A DNA stretch of 64,000 bases from a virus, in IMG/VR virus record IMGVR_UViG_3300017971_000200, positions 1-64,000 of that record; one strand, 5' to 3'. The first letter of the stretch is position 1; each line of letters starts with the position of its first letter. The position numbers were made by a program, and so were the translations under genes. Below, piece after piece: positions 42,103 through 50,524 of this stretch. The notes below the pieces were generated by a model that ran no database searches, was not told the DNA's origin, and worked only from the letters and a program-made list of their open reading frames with translations.

Positions 42103-42155
42103 TCGGCTAAGTTCATAGCTCTCCCAGAGTCCTCCAGTCTCCCGGCTGTTCTGGA

Positions 42156-43799
42156 TTAGAATTTATCCATAATAAAGTCACTCATTATAGATGGCGCGTT
42201 TGTGTCGAAACCAACAACGTCGAGTGAGCTTCTATCCTTTGGATCAGCAATAGTGAAACCATTCGATGCCATACCAACTACAACTAACTTGACATCGTGA
42301 CCCACTTTATGACGATAACGATCCATTGCTTCGCTTGGTTGGATATTTCCTGCCCAAGTTTCATTATCGGTATATACAAAAATCGCGTCAAAATCCTTGT
42401 TCATACCAGCGGCCCACAATGCTGGTAAAGCACAATCAGTTCCACCAAAATCTAACCTGCTAACGTAATTATCCACATCATTCAAACTCATTCTATCGTG
42501 TAACTTCAATTCCGTTACATTAGTTAACGCTTGACCAGAACCATACCAACCACCACCGGTAAATCCAATAATACCCCAGTTCTTTTCAGCTTTCATCGTT
42601 ACCATAGCCATTGCGGACGATGCGGAACGACAACTGATAAATGGAGCGTTTTGAATACCACTACCCATAGAACCAGATACATCCAAAGCAATCAAGATTC
42701 TCTTACCCGTAGACTCAATGTTCTTGAATGCTTTGTAAAATCCTGCGTCCAAAGCGGAAACGATTTGTGGTACAACGTTCCAAGTATTAGACCCACGAAA
42801 ACCACGTCCTGCTTCATAGGTTTTCAAAGCCATTAATAATTGAATAGGATGTACACGTGCTTTCTTTAACGCTTCATCATTAGTGATCTTGTCAACCACT
42901 AAGTTGATTTCGTCAAAGTTACCACTTTCCAAGATACCAACTTTGGATAAGTTACCTAAATTACGAATTAACGCAGTCATAGGCATTGTTGGTAACAACG
43001 CTTCGTATACTTTCTTTCCTAAGAATTGTGTAGGAATAGCTTCCCGTGGCAAGTTATATTCCTTAATCAAGTTCACAATTTCCTTTTCATTTTCGGCTTT
43101 CTTTGCTAACTCAAAACCATAAATCATTGGAATTTTCCTATACTTCTCAATGTCGCCATTGATTCCTTGAGTAATCCAATGGAATACCTTGTTCATATCT
43201 TCATTGACGGCTTGTGCATGAGACTTACGTAAAATGTCACGGTGACTCCACCCGTCACGAGATTGATACTTGACTACTTGATACGCCAACTTGTTGATGT
43301 CCTTGTCGGTGTACCACTTGGCGAATGCCTTACGTAATCCACGACCCCAACCACGCATCGAGTTTACGAACTCTGTGAAATGGAATAAATGAGTACCAAT
43401 ACGTGCTACTTTACTCAAGTTGTCCAAAGCGTACTTCTTAGCTTCGTCAGTTCCATAGGAAGCAACCATCGCTAATACGAATAACGCTGGATCATTATTA
43501 GGTGCACGACCCTCTAAAGAAATCTCAACTACACGATTTACAACTTCAATGCCATCTTCCTTGATTAACTTTTCAATGTTCTTAGCATTCTTCTTAGTTA
43601 ACTTTTGCGCGGATGCGTAATAAGTTGGTTGATCGCTACCCAATACTAAGAAACGATTTAACTTATCCCACTTGTCCAACTTAAATGAGACGCCACCGCC
43701 ATAATTCTTAGCCATATCTTTCTTACGACCCTTGATTTTTTGGTTTTGTGGAGTTGCTACCTTAGTAGACTTGTTTAAAGTTTTGGTATAATTTTGCAT
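42156..43799 (-). CDS. rsr: Ro60/TROVE-domain RNA-binding protein (Rsr)
   Basis: 547 residues from ATG 43799 with a perfect AGGAGGG site (the frame is open 18 codons further without one). TROVE ring of helical repeats: FVLAMVASYGTDEAKKYAL, HLFHFTEFVNSMRGWGRGL, YQSRDGWSHRDILRKSH, HPIQLLMALKTYEAGRGFRG. C-terminal vWA domain with intact MIDAS: ILIALDVSGSMGSGIQ, then FGGTDCALPALWA. Bacterial Ro proteins bind Y RNAs and feed misfolded RNA to PNPase or other nucleases. Structured non-coding DNA lies directly upstream. Confidence 0.93.
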   Translation of the reverse strand: MQNYTKTLNKSTKVATPQNQKIKGRKKDMAKNYGGGVSFKLDKWDKLNRFLVLGSDQPTYYASAQKLTKKNAKNIEKLIKEDGIEVVNRVVEISLEGRAPNNDPALFVLAMVASYGTDEAKKYALDNLSKVARIGTHLFHFTEFVNSMRGWGRGLRKAFAKWYTDKDINKLAYQVVKYQSRDGWSHRDILRKSHAQAVNEDMNKVFHWITQGINGDIEKYRKIPMIYGFELAKKAENEKEIVNLIKEYNLPREAIPTQFLGKKVYEALLPTMPMTALIRNLGNLSKVGILESGNFDEINLVVDKITNDEALKKARVHPIQLLMALKTYEAGRGFRGSNTWNVVPQIVSALDAGFYKAFKNIESTGKRILIALDVSGSMGSGIQNAPFISCRSASSAMAMVTMKAEKNWGIIGFTGGGWYGSGQALTNVTELKLHDRMSLNDVDNYVSRLDFGGTDCALPALWAAGMNKDFDAIFVYTDNETWAGNIQPSEAMDRYRHKVGHDVKLVVVGMASNGFTIADPKDRSSLDVVGFDTNAPSIMSDFIMDKF

Positions 43800-43840
43800 G
43801 ATTCGACCCTCCTGTTTAAAGGTAAATGTTATATAAACTA

Positions 43841-43868
43841 AAAAACCCGACAAGATATTTGTCGGGTT
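43841..43868 (-). terminator. Rho-independent terminator of the RNA upstream of rsr
   Basis: Minus-strand AACCCGACAAATATCTTGTCGGGTT followed by TTTT. It lies only 42 nt before the rsr start codon, so it ends an RNA made upstream and isolates rsr translation, as expected for a Y-RNA gene. Confidence 0.85.
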
Positions 43869-44008
43869 ACTATTGTAAACAAAATATCTTGGATAAAAAG
43901 TTGTTGATGTTATTTTTACGTGTGATCGCGATAATCATCAACTACGACCCAAATTATGTCTGAGATTGTAGGTTTTACAATCTCGTTACTGTTTGTACAC
44001 ATGGTACA
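43841..44008 (-). ncRNA. Candidate Y-like RNA upstream of rsr
   Basis: No open frame. Minus strand has consecutive hairpins: TGTAC/GTACA, GAGATTGTA/TACAATCTC, a long stem AGTTGATG/CATCAACA with a 22-nt top, then the terminator at 43841-43868. A ~150-170 nt terminator-ended RNA immediately before a Ro60 gene is the classic Y-RNA arrangement. Homology cannot be judged by eye because Y RNAs are poorly conserved. Confidence 0.5.
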
Positions 44009-44020
44009 TCAGCTAAAATA

Positions 44021-44051
44021 TAAAAAATTGGCGGGATTCGCATCTACCCGC
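44021..44051 (-). terminator. Terminator-like hairpin GCGGG/CCCGC + T6
   Basis: Minus strand GCGGG, 11-nt loop, CCCGC, CAATTTTTTA. The 3' strand resembles a tRNA T-arm (GCGAATCC). Ends the larger non-coding RNA at 44021-44345. Confidence 0.7.
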
Positions 44052-44345
44052 AAGCGTTCATTCAGACTTGAATTATTCGAGCATGTCGGTTAACAACCGT
44101 CGTTATTAACCTTATGACAGGAAGAACCTATCTATTTATCTTCCAACGTCCACTAGCAGTAGCTCTATTGCCAATTATAATGGGGATTTTAGCAGACGAA
44201 CCATTGATATGTTTTTTTCAACCCCAAGAGTTGATCCCACTCCCATATCGACAGTCTCTTATTCTCACTGAACTCGCAACCGACTCCCAGAACTTTTCAG
44301 TCTGGGCTATCGTACCTTACTCACCTGCATGAGTTATTCAGTCAC
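44021..44345 (-). ncRNA. Structured non-coding RNA candidate, ~320 nt
   Basis: No supported ORF on either strand. The minus strand has many hairpins: CCCAGA/TCTGGG, CAAC/GTTG, GGAAGA/TCTTCC, an uninterrupted 10-bp GGTTAATAAC-GACG-GTTGTTAACC, and a terminator. I compared it mentally with RNase P RNA, 6S RNA and group I intron cores and saw none of their signature motifs. Class unknown. Confidence 0.5.
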
Positions 44346-44487
44346 AAAATTTTCAAAGATCAAAATAAAATGATGGATAAAGGTGGCTAACGAGATTGAC
44401 GCGCGTCACGTCCTGCGTTTTTTTCGATTAAAAGATAACGTTAAACCGACGACCCATCAAGTCCTGTATCAATCAGGACTTGTTTAG

Positions 44488-44561
<74 letters not shown>

Positions 44562-44604
44562 ATACAATATGTTATATATACTTATATACTATTCAACTAA
44601 ATAA

Positions 44605-44900
44605 AAGTTCCATTTTTCTCAAAAAAAAATTTAGGATAAGGAACGACCAGAGAGAGTTGATTTTTCCGTGAAACTATCACGTCTTTTTAACGTTGTTGTT
44701 AAAGACTCTCAACGGGGCTTCTTAAACTTGCTCCCACACAAGAAACTCTAAGACCGCGAAAACTTTCTTCGGTTAAGATTTTACGACGCGGCTAGCAGAT
44801 CGAGTTTACAATCTACCTTTCATCCTTTTAGAATTATCTGTAAGGTAACTCTGCATCAACGACCCTAAAAGTTGAGAAAAATTTTCAAAGAACTATTTGT
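44605..44900 (-). ncRNA. Second structured non-coding RNA candidate, 5' of tRNA-fMet
   Basis: No ORF. The 5' part TTTTAGGG can pair with the 3' CCTAAA before a T9 run (at ~44620-44631), closing an RNA of ~250 nt. Internal hairpins: GTCTTTAAC/GTTAAAAAGAC and CGTGA/TCACG. Followed by the fMet tRNA. It might be processed from the same transcript. Class unknown. Confidence 0.4.
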
Positions 44901-44998
44901 ACTACCATATATAAGTATATACAAATTTTCGAAACGTATCTATTATACTACTTTTTGTGAAAAAAAGTTCCATTTTTTGAAACTTTTTTTATTTTTTA

Positions 44999-45352
44999 TC
45001 ATCCGTCTCGCCATGCTTCAGAATAAGTAGAAAATTCAAGATCATCACCGAACTTTTCCTTGAGTTTCTTTTCTACTCTCGCCTTAAATTCGGCTCCAGT
45101 TTCATCGTCTTTAACTTGATCCCACGACACACCAATATAACAACCATAATCTCCGTCATAAGGCCATAGACATTCCATATCAAGTTCTTTTCCTAATTCA
45201 TATCCAATTTCCCATACATCAGTATCATCGTCGTCGTTTTCAACTTCCATATTTAAAGCCTCACGAAATTCATCTTCCGATTCAAAACAAATTCCATAAA
45301 TCAAGAATGAAGATGTGGAACTATTACTTACAAACCCATTTCTTACTTTCAT
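44999..45352 (-). CDS. SNSSSSSF-leader paralogue 8 (117 aa)
   Basis: Begins MKVRNGFVSNSSTSSFLIYG; the remaining ~100 residues are acidic alpha/beta (EFREALNMEVENDDDDTDVW). It shares only its first ~18 residues with seven tandem neighbours. Last gene of the array, adjacent to the non-coding block. The array is described at 48287. Function of leader and body unknown. Confidence 0.65.
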   Translation of the reverse strand: MKVRNGFVSNSSTSSFLIYGICFESEDEFREALNMEVENDDDDTDVWEIGYELGKELDMECLWPYDGDYGCYIGVSWDQVKDDETGAEFKARVEKKLKEKFGDDLEFSTYSEAWRDG

Positions 45353-45365
45353 ATTGTTTTCCTTT

Positions 45366-45743
45366 CTAACAATCTACTTCTACTTCAGCAACATTTTTAG
45401 GAAGTTTATCTTTAGCAGAATACCAAAGTTCACCTGGCCAGATTCCATCTACATTATCATATCCATATTTTTCTTCAAATTCTTCCTCAGACAAATCTTC
45501 ATCTTCAGGTAATAATGTCACAGAAAAATCTTCATAAAAACACCAATTACCTGTCATTCCACTAAAAATAACTACATCAAAATCACCAATTTTTTCTTCC
45601 TTTCGTCCTAAATAACTATTATCAATGACTTGTTTCTCATAAACATCTAAATTGTCTCGCCATTCTTTTTCTTGTTCAGGTGTCATTACAATAGTAAAAC
45701 TTGAACTTGAACTGTTTGATACAAAACCACTACGTATTTTCAT
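45366..45743 (-). CDS. SNSSSSSF-leader paralogue 7 (125 aa)
   Basis: Starts MKIRSGFVSNSSSSSFTIVM, then a soluble body with VVIFSGMTGNWCFYEDFSV and an acidic region LLPEDEDLSEEEFEEKYGY. Body unlike its neighbours. AGGAGG site 6 nt upstream. Stop TAG/TGA spacing to the next member is 13 nt. Confidence 0.65.
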   Translation of the reverse strand: MKIRSGFVSNSSSSSFTIVMTPEQEKEWRDNLDVYEKQVIDNSYLGRKEEKIGDFDVVIFSGMTGNWCFYEDFSVTLLPEDEDLSEEEFEEKYGYDNVDGIWPGELWYSAKDKLPKNVAEVEVDC

Positions 45744-45757
45744 AACCTTTCCTCCTG

Positions 45758-46357
45758 TTAATGTCTACTTACTTTTATATGATATACCCTACGAAACAAT
45801 GTACCATGTTCCATAGCAGCAAATAATGAACTATCGTTATCACTATATTCAAATGTATAGAATACGGCGTCAGGATTCTTTTCCTTGAATCTCTCTAAAA
45901 TAGCTTTCGCTCGTTTGTCACTTTCTTCCTCACGAGCTTTCCAACATTTTTCATATAACTCTCTACCCTTGTCCGTTGTATATCCACCATTTTCTAAGGC
46001 TTCCCTTTCCATTTCTTTATATTTTTCGTCTCGTTTGTCGCCACGATATACATCAACATGACCAGGTAATTCTTCATATCCATCAAACCAACCATCCCTG
46101 ATACAATCCAACATTTGTTCATCAGTCGTCTCACCATCTTGTTCTTCAATGTCGGCCCATACGATTTGAGCTACTTGATCAACAGGCCAAAATGTGTCCT
46201 TGTCGTCCATTCCATATACAAAAGGATTTGGATAATCGTTTTGACCAGGTGAAAACAAAATCTCTTTTACATCGTTAATGTTTTTTGGTTTACGCGGAAA
46301 CGCTACCAAAAATGAACTTGAACTTGAATTACTTACAAAACCATTTCTAATCTTCAT
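45758..46357 (-). CDS. SNSSSSSF-leader paralogue 6 (199 aa)
   Basis: Longest member: MKIRNGFVSNSSSSSFLVAF followed by ~180 residues (DYPNPFVYGMDDKDTFWPVD; GYTTDKGRELYEKCWKAREE). No known motif. Overlaps the next member's stop by 11 nt. Confidence 0.65.
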   Translation of the reverse strand: MKIRNGFVSNSSSSSFLVAFPRKPKNINDVKEILFSPGQNDYPNPFVYGMDDKDTFWPVDQVAQIVWADIEEQDGETTDEQMLDCIRDGWFDGYEELPGHVDVYRGDKRDEKYKEMEREALENGGYTTDKGRELYEKCWKAREEESDKRAKAILERFKEKNPDAVFYTFEYSDNDSSLFAAMEHGTLFRRVYHIKVSRH

Positions 46358-46832
46358 AACGATAACTACCTCTCTCTAAAAATTTATCAATATTGACTTC
46401 CCATGAACCTTTTTGATCCTTTACTTCGGCTAAATCCTTATACATCATATATTCCATACCAAAATTTCTGGCGATAAAAACATAATCGTTTCCTTTGTCA
46501 TATTGTATATAATAATGATCGTAATGACATAACGCCTTAAATGGAATATGATTTTTCAATAAAAACTCTATTACTTCCCACTCATTACATTCAATCGTAT
46601 ATCCATAAGCAGAAACTAACTCGCCTCTCAATTCCTCAAATTGATCTTGATAACTTACTTGATCTGGGTAATGAGCCATTGTTTTCCAAAATCCAAATCG
46701 TTCTAATTGTTCCATTTTCTTTTTTGATATAAAAGTCTTTTCACATTTACCTTGAAAATCAAATTGATCCCTAAAATGAACTATAAAAGAACTTGAACTA
46801 CTATTTGATACAAAACCATTTCTTACTTTCAT
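46347..46832 (-). CDS. SNSSSSSF-leader paralogue 5 (161 aa)
   Basis: Start ATG 46832 (GGAG 6 nt upstream; a frame open 4 codons further belongs to the overlap with the previous gene). MKVRNGFVSNSSSSSFIVHF leader, then FDFQGKCEKTFISKKKMEQL and a helical C-terminus. Body unrelated to neighbours. Confidence 0.65.
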   Translation of the reverse strand: MKVRNGFVSNSSSSSFIVHFRDQFDFQGKCEKTFISKKKMEQLERFGFWKTMAHYPDQVSYQDQFEELRGELVSAYGYTIECNEWEVIEFLLKNHIPFKALCHYDHYYIQYDKGNDYVFIARNFGMEYMMYKDLAEVKDQKGSWEVNIDKFLERGSYRYED

Positions 46833-46834
46833 TG

Positions 46835-47107
46835 TTATCTCCACTCAACTTTATTCATGTCAATACCAATATATTCTAAAAACTTATACATATCAAAATT
46901 ATCCATACTACACCAACCATGAATGTATTTTTCGCCAACATCTATATCCCATTCATCGTATTTACCAAAATAATCACCAACATTTTTTAATTTACCATAC
47001 TCCAAATGATTCTTTATTTTGTATAGTTGTTTATCAGTTACACCGTCTCGTTCTATAATAAATGAACTTGATGAACTATTTGATACAAAACCTTGTCTTA
47101 TCTTCAT
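46835..47107 (-). CDS. SNSSSSSF-leader paralogue 4 (90 aa)
   Basis: Shortest member: MKIRQGFVSNSSSSSFIIER, then GVTDKQLYKIKNHLEYGKLK and a small domain ending EYIGIDMNKVEWR. Two nt from the previous gene. Confidence 0.65.
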   Translation of the reverse strand: MKIRQGFVSNSSSSSFIIERDGVTDKQLYKIKNHLEYGKLKNVGDYFGKYDEWDIDVGEKYIHGWCSMDNFDMYKFLEYIGIDMNKVEWR

Positions 47108-47108
47108 A

Positions 47109-47426
47109 TTAACACAACCTTACACCAGAATAAATCCTTACATCTTTTGAATTAGCACCAAACTCTTTTATAAGTTTTTCAGCCATTTGATTTATGTCCT
47201 CTAATGTTAAAACGTCACCACCAAAATCAGTTTCGTCACCCTCAGCAATCTCTATTCCTATAACAGTTTCATCAACTCCGTCCTCTCCGCCTTCATACAA
47301 AATTGTATATACATCTTGTAAATCATCTAATTGATTCTCGTCATATTTACTATCGTCAAATGGAATGCCTACAATAACAAATGAACTTGTCGAACTATTA
47401 CTTACAAACCCTACTCTTTTTTTCAT
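47109..47426 (-). CDS. SNSSSSSF-leader paralogue 3 (105 aa)
   Basis: MKKRVGFVSNSSTSSFVIVG, then an acidic body (YDENQLDDLQDVYTILYEGG). Variation in the leader (VNSS/TSS) shows what is conserved: R-x-GFVSNSS-x-SSF-hydrophobic. Confidence 0.65.
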   Translation of the reverse strand: MKKRVGFVSNSSTSSFVIVGIPFDDSKYDENQLDDLQDVYTILYEGGEDGVDETVIGIEIAEGDETDFGGDVLTLEDINQMAEKLIKEFGANSKDVRIYSGVRLC

Positions 47427-47438
47427 TGTCGCCTCCTA

Positions 47439-47855
47439 TTAATAATATTCCTCTTTTATGATTATAATTTCATCGGTTTTATAGTCAATACCCATTGGTA
47501 CTAACATCATTGCTCCCATATCATCATAATCTTGATCAGATACAGATCCCTCATACAACTTCCAACCATGATTTTTGACCTTATCATATATCTCAGGATA
47601 CATATCCTCAAACTCTCCAGGTTCCCAGCACCTATCATCTATAAATCCATCAAGAGTATATTCATCCGCATTATCAACAAACGCACCAGTGATTATGAAA
47701 ATAAACTTCTCAACTAACTCTTTCATTGGAAAATCTTCAGTGGTTTTTATTCCATCTAATACCGTCTTAAAACTACTCTCCAGATCGCCTTCTTTTACCG
47801 CTATAACGAAGCTGGACGAGCTGGAATTACTTACGAAACCTGTTCTTACTTTCAT
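47439..47855 (-). CDS. SNSSSSSF-leader paralogue 2 (138 aa)
   Basis: MKVRTGFVSNSSSSSFVIAV leader followed by ESSFKTVLDGIKTTEDFPMK and a C-terminal AMMLVPMGIDYKTDEIIIIK. Codons for the Ser run differ among paralogues (TCA, AGT, AGC), so the leader is kept by selection at protein level. Confidence 0.65.
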   Translation of the reverse strand: MKVRTGFVSNSSSSSFVIAVKEGDLESSFKTVLDGIKTTEDFPMKELVEKFIFIITGAFVDNADEYTLDGFIDDRCWEPGEFEDMYPEIYDKVKNHGWKLYEGSVSDQDYDDMGAMMLVPMGIDYKTDEIIIIKEEYY

Positions 47856-47867
47856 AATTTCTCCCTA

Positions 47868-48287
47868 TTAATAACTACAATATTCTAACATTTCATCAAT
47901 GTCACCGATTGTCGTAGGTGAATGTTGATCACATTCTCCAAATAATACAACTAACTCACCATCAGGTAAATCACTTTTATTAAGTTTCATATCTCCACCA
48001 TAATCTGAAGCATATTTAGAAATTTCCAAAACAGTACCAACTTCTAAACGTTTTTCTCCCTCTACATCATCCGCATTAATCAACTCAAGTAATTTACCAT
48101 ATTCATTTTTGTCAAACCATTTGGTATTCAAGTGAATATATCCACCATCATAAGAATAACTCGTATCAATGAAATACTCATTTTTATTCAAATCTTCAAC
48201 AGTCAAATCTTTGACATTTACTTTTTTTCCAATTACTACAAAACTTGAACTGGAACTGTTAGATACAAAACCATTTCTAATTTTCAT
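47868..48287 (-). CDS. SNSSSSSF-leader paralogue 1 (139 aa), first of eight
   Basis: First gene of the array in transcription order: MKIRNGFVSNSSSSSFVVIG, then VNVKDLTVEDLNKNEYFIDT and a soluble acidic body. The eight genes span 3.3 kb with gaps of 1-15 nt, all with AGGAG-type sites. The N-terminal 11-residue core GFVSNSSSSSF is known from scattered phage and bacterial proteins, but I know no assigned function. A radical-SAM gene lies just upstream. Confidence 0.7.
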   Translation of the reverse strand: MKIRNGFVSNSSSSSFVVIGKKVNVKDLTVEDLNKNEYFIDTSYSYDGGYIHLNTKWFDKNEYGKLLELINADDVEGEKRLEVGTVLEISKYASDYGGDMKLNKSDLPDGELVVLFGECDQHSPTTIGDIDEMLEYCSY

Positions 48288-48315
48288 AACTTATTCTCCC
48301 TACTTTATATTATTT

Positions 48316-48552
48316 TTATTGAGGCCATTCACTTGGAAATTTATCGAGGGCGACCCACACTGTTCCGCCTTCGTAGGGCTCGCCGTTCTCGTCGGCTAAC
48401 TGAGCCTGAATTACACCATTTCGCTCTCGTAAATCGCTGATGTTAATTAAGCCCATTCCAAAAGGTGTGAGCCAAGGTGCTTCAAACGGAAGCTTGTTGA
48501 TCGTGTCGCCAGTTGGCAGCTTCGCTTTTCCCAAAAATATGTTTTTTCCCAT
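48316..48552 (-). CDS. 78-residue hypothetical protein between array and radical SAM
   Basis: MGKNIFLGKAKLPTGDTINK, then WLTPFGMGLINISDLRERNG and GGTVWVALDKFPSEWPQ. Lacks the SNSSSSSF leader. Compact beta-rich, could be a small binding domain. AGGAGAAA site. If the array is modified by the radical-SAM enzyme, this protein would be a candidate partner (speculative). Confidence 0.5.
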   Translation of the reverse strand: MGKNIFLGKAKLPTGDTINKLPFEAPWLTPFGMGLINISDLRERNGVIQAQLADENGEPYEGGTVWVALDKFPSEWPQ

Positions 48553-48563
48553 ATCATTTTCTC

Positions 48564-49598
48564 CTATATTTCATAATGTACACACGATTGTTTACATTCT
48601 CTACATTTAATTACTTTATTCCTAAACTCAATAACTCGTTCACTATTCCACAAATCATTGAGAAAATTGTCCACTTCATTTAACTTAATTCCCTCTTTCC
48701 AATCAGATTCACCTTCCATAAAACTACAAGGGAAAAACTCACCTTTTACATTGAAGTAACTTGAAAATAAACTTGATTCACATGGTTCAATGTATTGTTC
48801 ATATTGAGAATCATTACCAACTGCTTTCAAAAACTTGAACGCACCACAACTATCAAATCCAATGGGAACATTATTTGAAAGGGCGAAATTGACAAGTTCA
48901 CTAAATTTTTCTTGCGAAAGTTGAGTGTAACGAGATTCTGCTCGACCCTTTTTCTTGAGTGACAAAAATACAATCGCGTTCATCTTTGATAAACGTTCGT
49001 CGTTATGTCTCTCATATATTAAACTACGCGCCTTGTCAAAAGTTTCATTTGAAATCATAAAATGTATGTTTACCTGATCCATACCACGATCGGTCAGTTT
49101 CTTGATCGTGTTGAATGTCATATCCTTGTCATAATAAGATACGGCTACCGCTCCACAAGCAGCTGCTAAATGATCTGCTAATTCGTCAGTAATACCAGCT
49201 CCGTTTACGGTGACATTTGGAATGACTTTGTTATCTCGACAATACTTGAAGATTTTCCACATATCAGGATTTGAATCTATATCACCTATACCAAAAGCGA
49301 TTTGTGTGATTGTGGGCGGGAGTTTGGCGAAAAGTTCCTTGAATGTCTCTAATGTCATATATTCGCCGTTTGGATTGTTTTTCTTGTAACAAAAGTTACA
49401 TGGAACACCAACACCTTTACACGATGTCGCTATCTCAATGTCAGCAATCTCAGGACCAAATGGTGAAAATTGTGGATCATCCTCTTGTGTCTTTCCCCAA
49501 CGCGCAAAAAACCCACTTTTCCTATCAAAAATAAAGTTGTAATCTCGGGAGTGCAGATAAGTCTTGTCACCCTTATGGGCGATAATCGCTTTGTTCAT
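48564..49598 (-). CDS. Radical-SAM enzyme with SPASM-like C-terminus
   Basis: 344 residues. Iron-sulfur loop ATSCKGVGVPCNFCYKKNN (C-x6-C-x2-C, a wider first gap than the usual C-x3-C), GIGDIDSNPDM near the SAM site, and a C-terminal Cys set (EPCESSLF, FPCSFMEG, KCRECKQSCVHYEI) resembling an auxiliary-cluster SPASM domain. SPASM enzymes usually modify peptides or proteins. It lies one gene away from the eight Ser-rich leader proteins in the same operon. Substrate unproven. Confidence 0.82.
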   Translation of the reverse strand: MNKAIIAHKGDKTYLHSRDYNFIFDRKSGFFARWGKTQEDDPQFSPFGPEIADIEIATSCKGVGVPCNFCYKKNNPNGEYMTLETFKELFAKLPPTITQIAFGIGDIDSNPDMWKIFKYCRDNKVIPNVTVNGAGITDELADHLAAACGAVAVSYYDKDMTFNTIKKLTDRGMDQVNIHFMISNETFDKARSLIYERHNDERLSKMNAIVFLSLKKKGRAESRYTQLSQEKFSELVNFALSNNVPIGFDSCGAFKFLKAVGNDSQYEQYIEPCESSLFSSYFNVKGEFFPCSFMEGESDWKEGIKLNEVDNFLNDLWNSERVIEFRNKVIKCRECKQSCVHYEI

Positions 49599-49614
49599 GA
49601 ATGTAACCCTTTCT

Positions 49615-49914
49615 TTAGAATGGTTTATTTATATCCTTTATATAATGTCTTATCAAATCTAAATCATTAGCAATATAATCAACTGCTAACATATCAATAC
49701 CATGACCCTCTTTGTATTTTTTCTCTATTCGCCGAAAAGATTCTTGTAGAAAATCAAACTCAATCATGACATCGTAAAAATCGTCGGCGTCACGTTCCTC
49801 TAAGAAATCATACTCATTGTCCATAATTTGGGGCGATAATTCCTCAAATGAACGATTCACATTCATCATGAGATTTGTTATCAGTAACGCTTCATCAAGA
49901 TTTGTATATTCCAT
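49615..49914 (-). CDS. Hypothetical acidic helical protein
   Basis: 99 residues, MEYTNLDEALLITNLMMNVN start, all-helical and acidic. Preceded by a TTGACA promoter (49942-49970), so it heads the operon that continues through the radical SAM gene and the leader array. Confidence 0.5.
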   Translation of the reverse strand: MEYTNLDEALLITNLMMNVNRSFEELSPQIMDNEYDFLEERDADDFYDVMIEFDFLQESFRRIEKKYKEGHGIDMLAVDYIANDLDLIRHYIKDINKPF

Positions 49915-49941
49915 AAAATTTCCTTTCTTCCATTTTATATA

Positions 49942-49970
49942 AATATAATAAAAAGAAAGAAGATTGTCAA
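49942..49970 (-). promoter_or_regulatory. Sigma-70-type promoter, AACAGTTGACA class
   Basis: Minus strand AAAACAGTTGACA, 17 nt, TATATTTATATA, ~28 nt before the gene at 49914. Predicted to drive the radical-SAM/SNSSSSSF operon. Confidence 0.8.
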
Positions 49971-50470
49971 CTGTTTTCTAATATTATTTCCTTATGTCCA
50001 AATGCGAACTCTTTATCCATTATTTCATCTATCTTGAACCAACCTATTTCTGCAGTTTCATTTTCCTCATTATATTTATTTGTCAATTCTGGAAGTTTAT
50101 CCACTTGTATAAAAAACCTATATCTCAACGTAACATTTTGTTTGTTTTGAGCAACATCAGATGCTACATAATATGGTTGATGTACATTAAGTAGATTGTC
50201 GCTGAAATATTGTTTTATATTTAATCCCGTTTCTTCATATATCTCACGAACAACGGCTTCAACTCCGGATTCATTCCAATCAAGATAACCACATGGTAAA
50301 TTCCAATAACCTTGATAATCCGGTGCACCTTGTCCGCGCTGATTAATCAAAACATATGTTTCGCCTTTACAACGAACAAAAACTAATCCCACGACGGCAA
50401 TAGAACGAGAAATCCAATAGACTTGCCCTTCATGTTCAATCATTTTATTTTGTACGTTATTAAATTTCAT
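49967..50470 (-). CDS. Nudix hydrolase (NADH/ADP-ribose-type length)
   Basis: 167 residues from ATG 50470 (AGGAG; frame open 18 codons further without a site). Nudix box GYLDWNESGVEAVVREIYEE then TGL, with the preceding YWNLPCG. The box and the WNESG spacing match small Nudix enzymes acting on NDP-sugars or NAD-related metabolites. Given the NAD salvage genes in this genome, an NAD/ADP-ribose substrate is worth testing but not shown. Confidence 0.88.
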   Translation of the reverse strand: MKFNNVQNKMIEHEGQVYWISRSIAVVGLVFVRCKGETYVLINQRGQGAPDYQGYWNLPCGYLDWNESGVEAVVREIYEETGLNIKQYFSDNLLNVHQPYYVASDVAQNKQNVTLRYRFFIQVDKLPELTNKYNEENETAEIGWFKIDEIMDKEFAFGHKEIILENS

Positions 50471-50495
50471 AAAATCTCCTATTTTAATTGTTAGT

Positions 50496-50524
50496 AATAT
50501 ACGAAAATAAAAATGATTTGTCAA
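50496..50524 (-). promoter_or_regulatory. Sigma-70-type promoter, AACAGTTGACA class
   Basis: Minus strand AAAACAGTTGACA, 17 nt, TATATT; overlaps the 3' end of the gene at 50521 and drives the Nudix gene at 50470. Confidence 0.8.

Noticed and set aside
44114-44332. Plus-strand 72-residue frame (MTGRTYLFIFQRPLAVALLP)
   Set aside because: It runs opposite to every other gene, has no ribosome site and lies over a hairpin-rich region ending in a minus-strand terminator; read as a chance frame across a structured RNA.
43841-44345. Group I intron or second tmRNA
   Set aside because: No P7-type R/S elements, no tRNA-like closed 5'/3' ends; only one T-arm-like strand in a terminator hairpin.
44605-44900. 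RNase P RNA or 6S RNA
   Set aside because: I looked for the RNase P P4 core (AGGAAAGTCC / ACAGAAA) and a long 6S-type open duplex and found neither.
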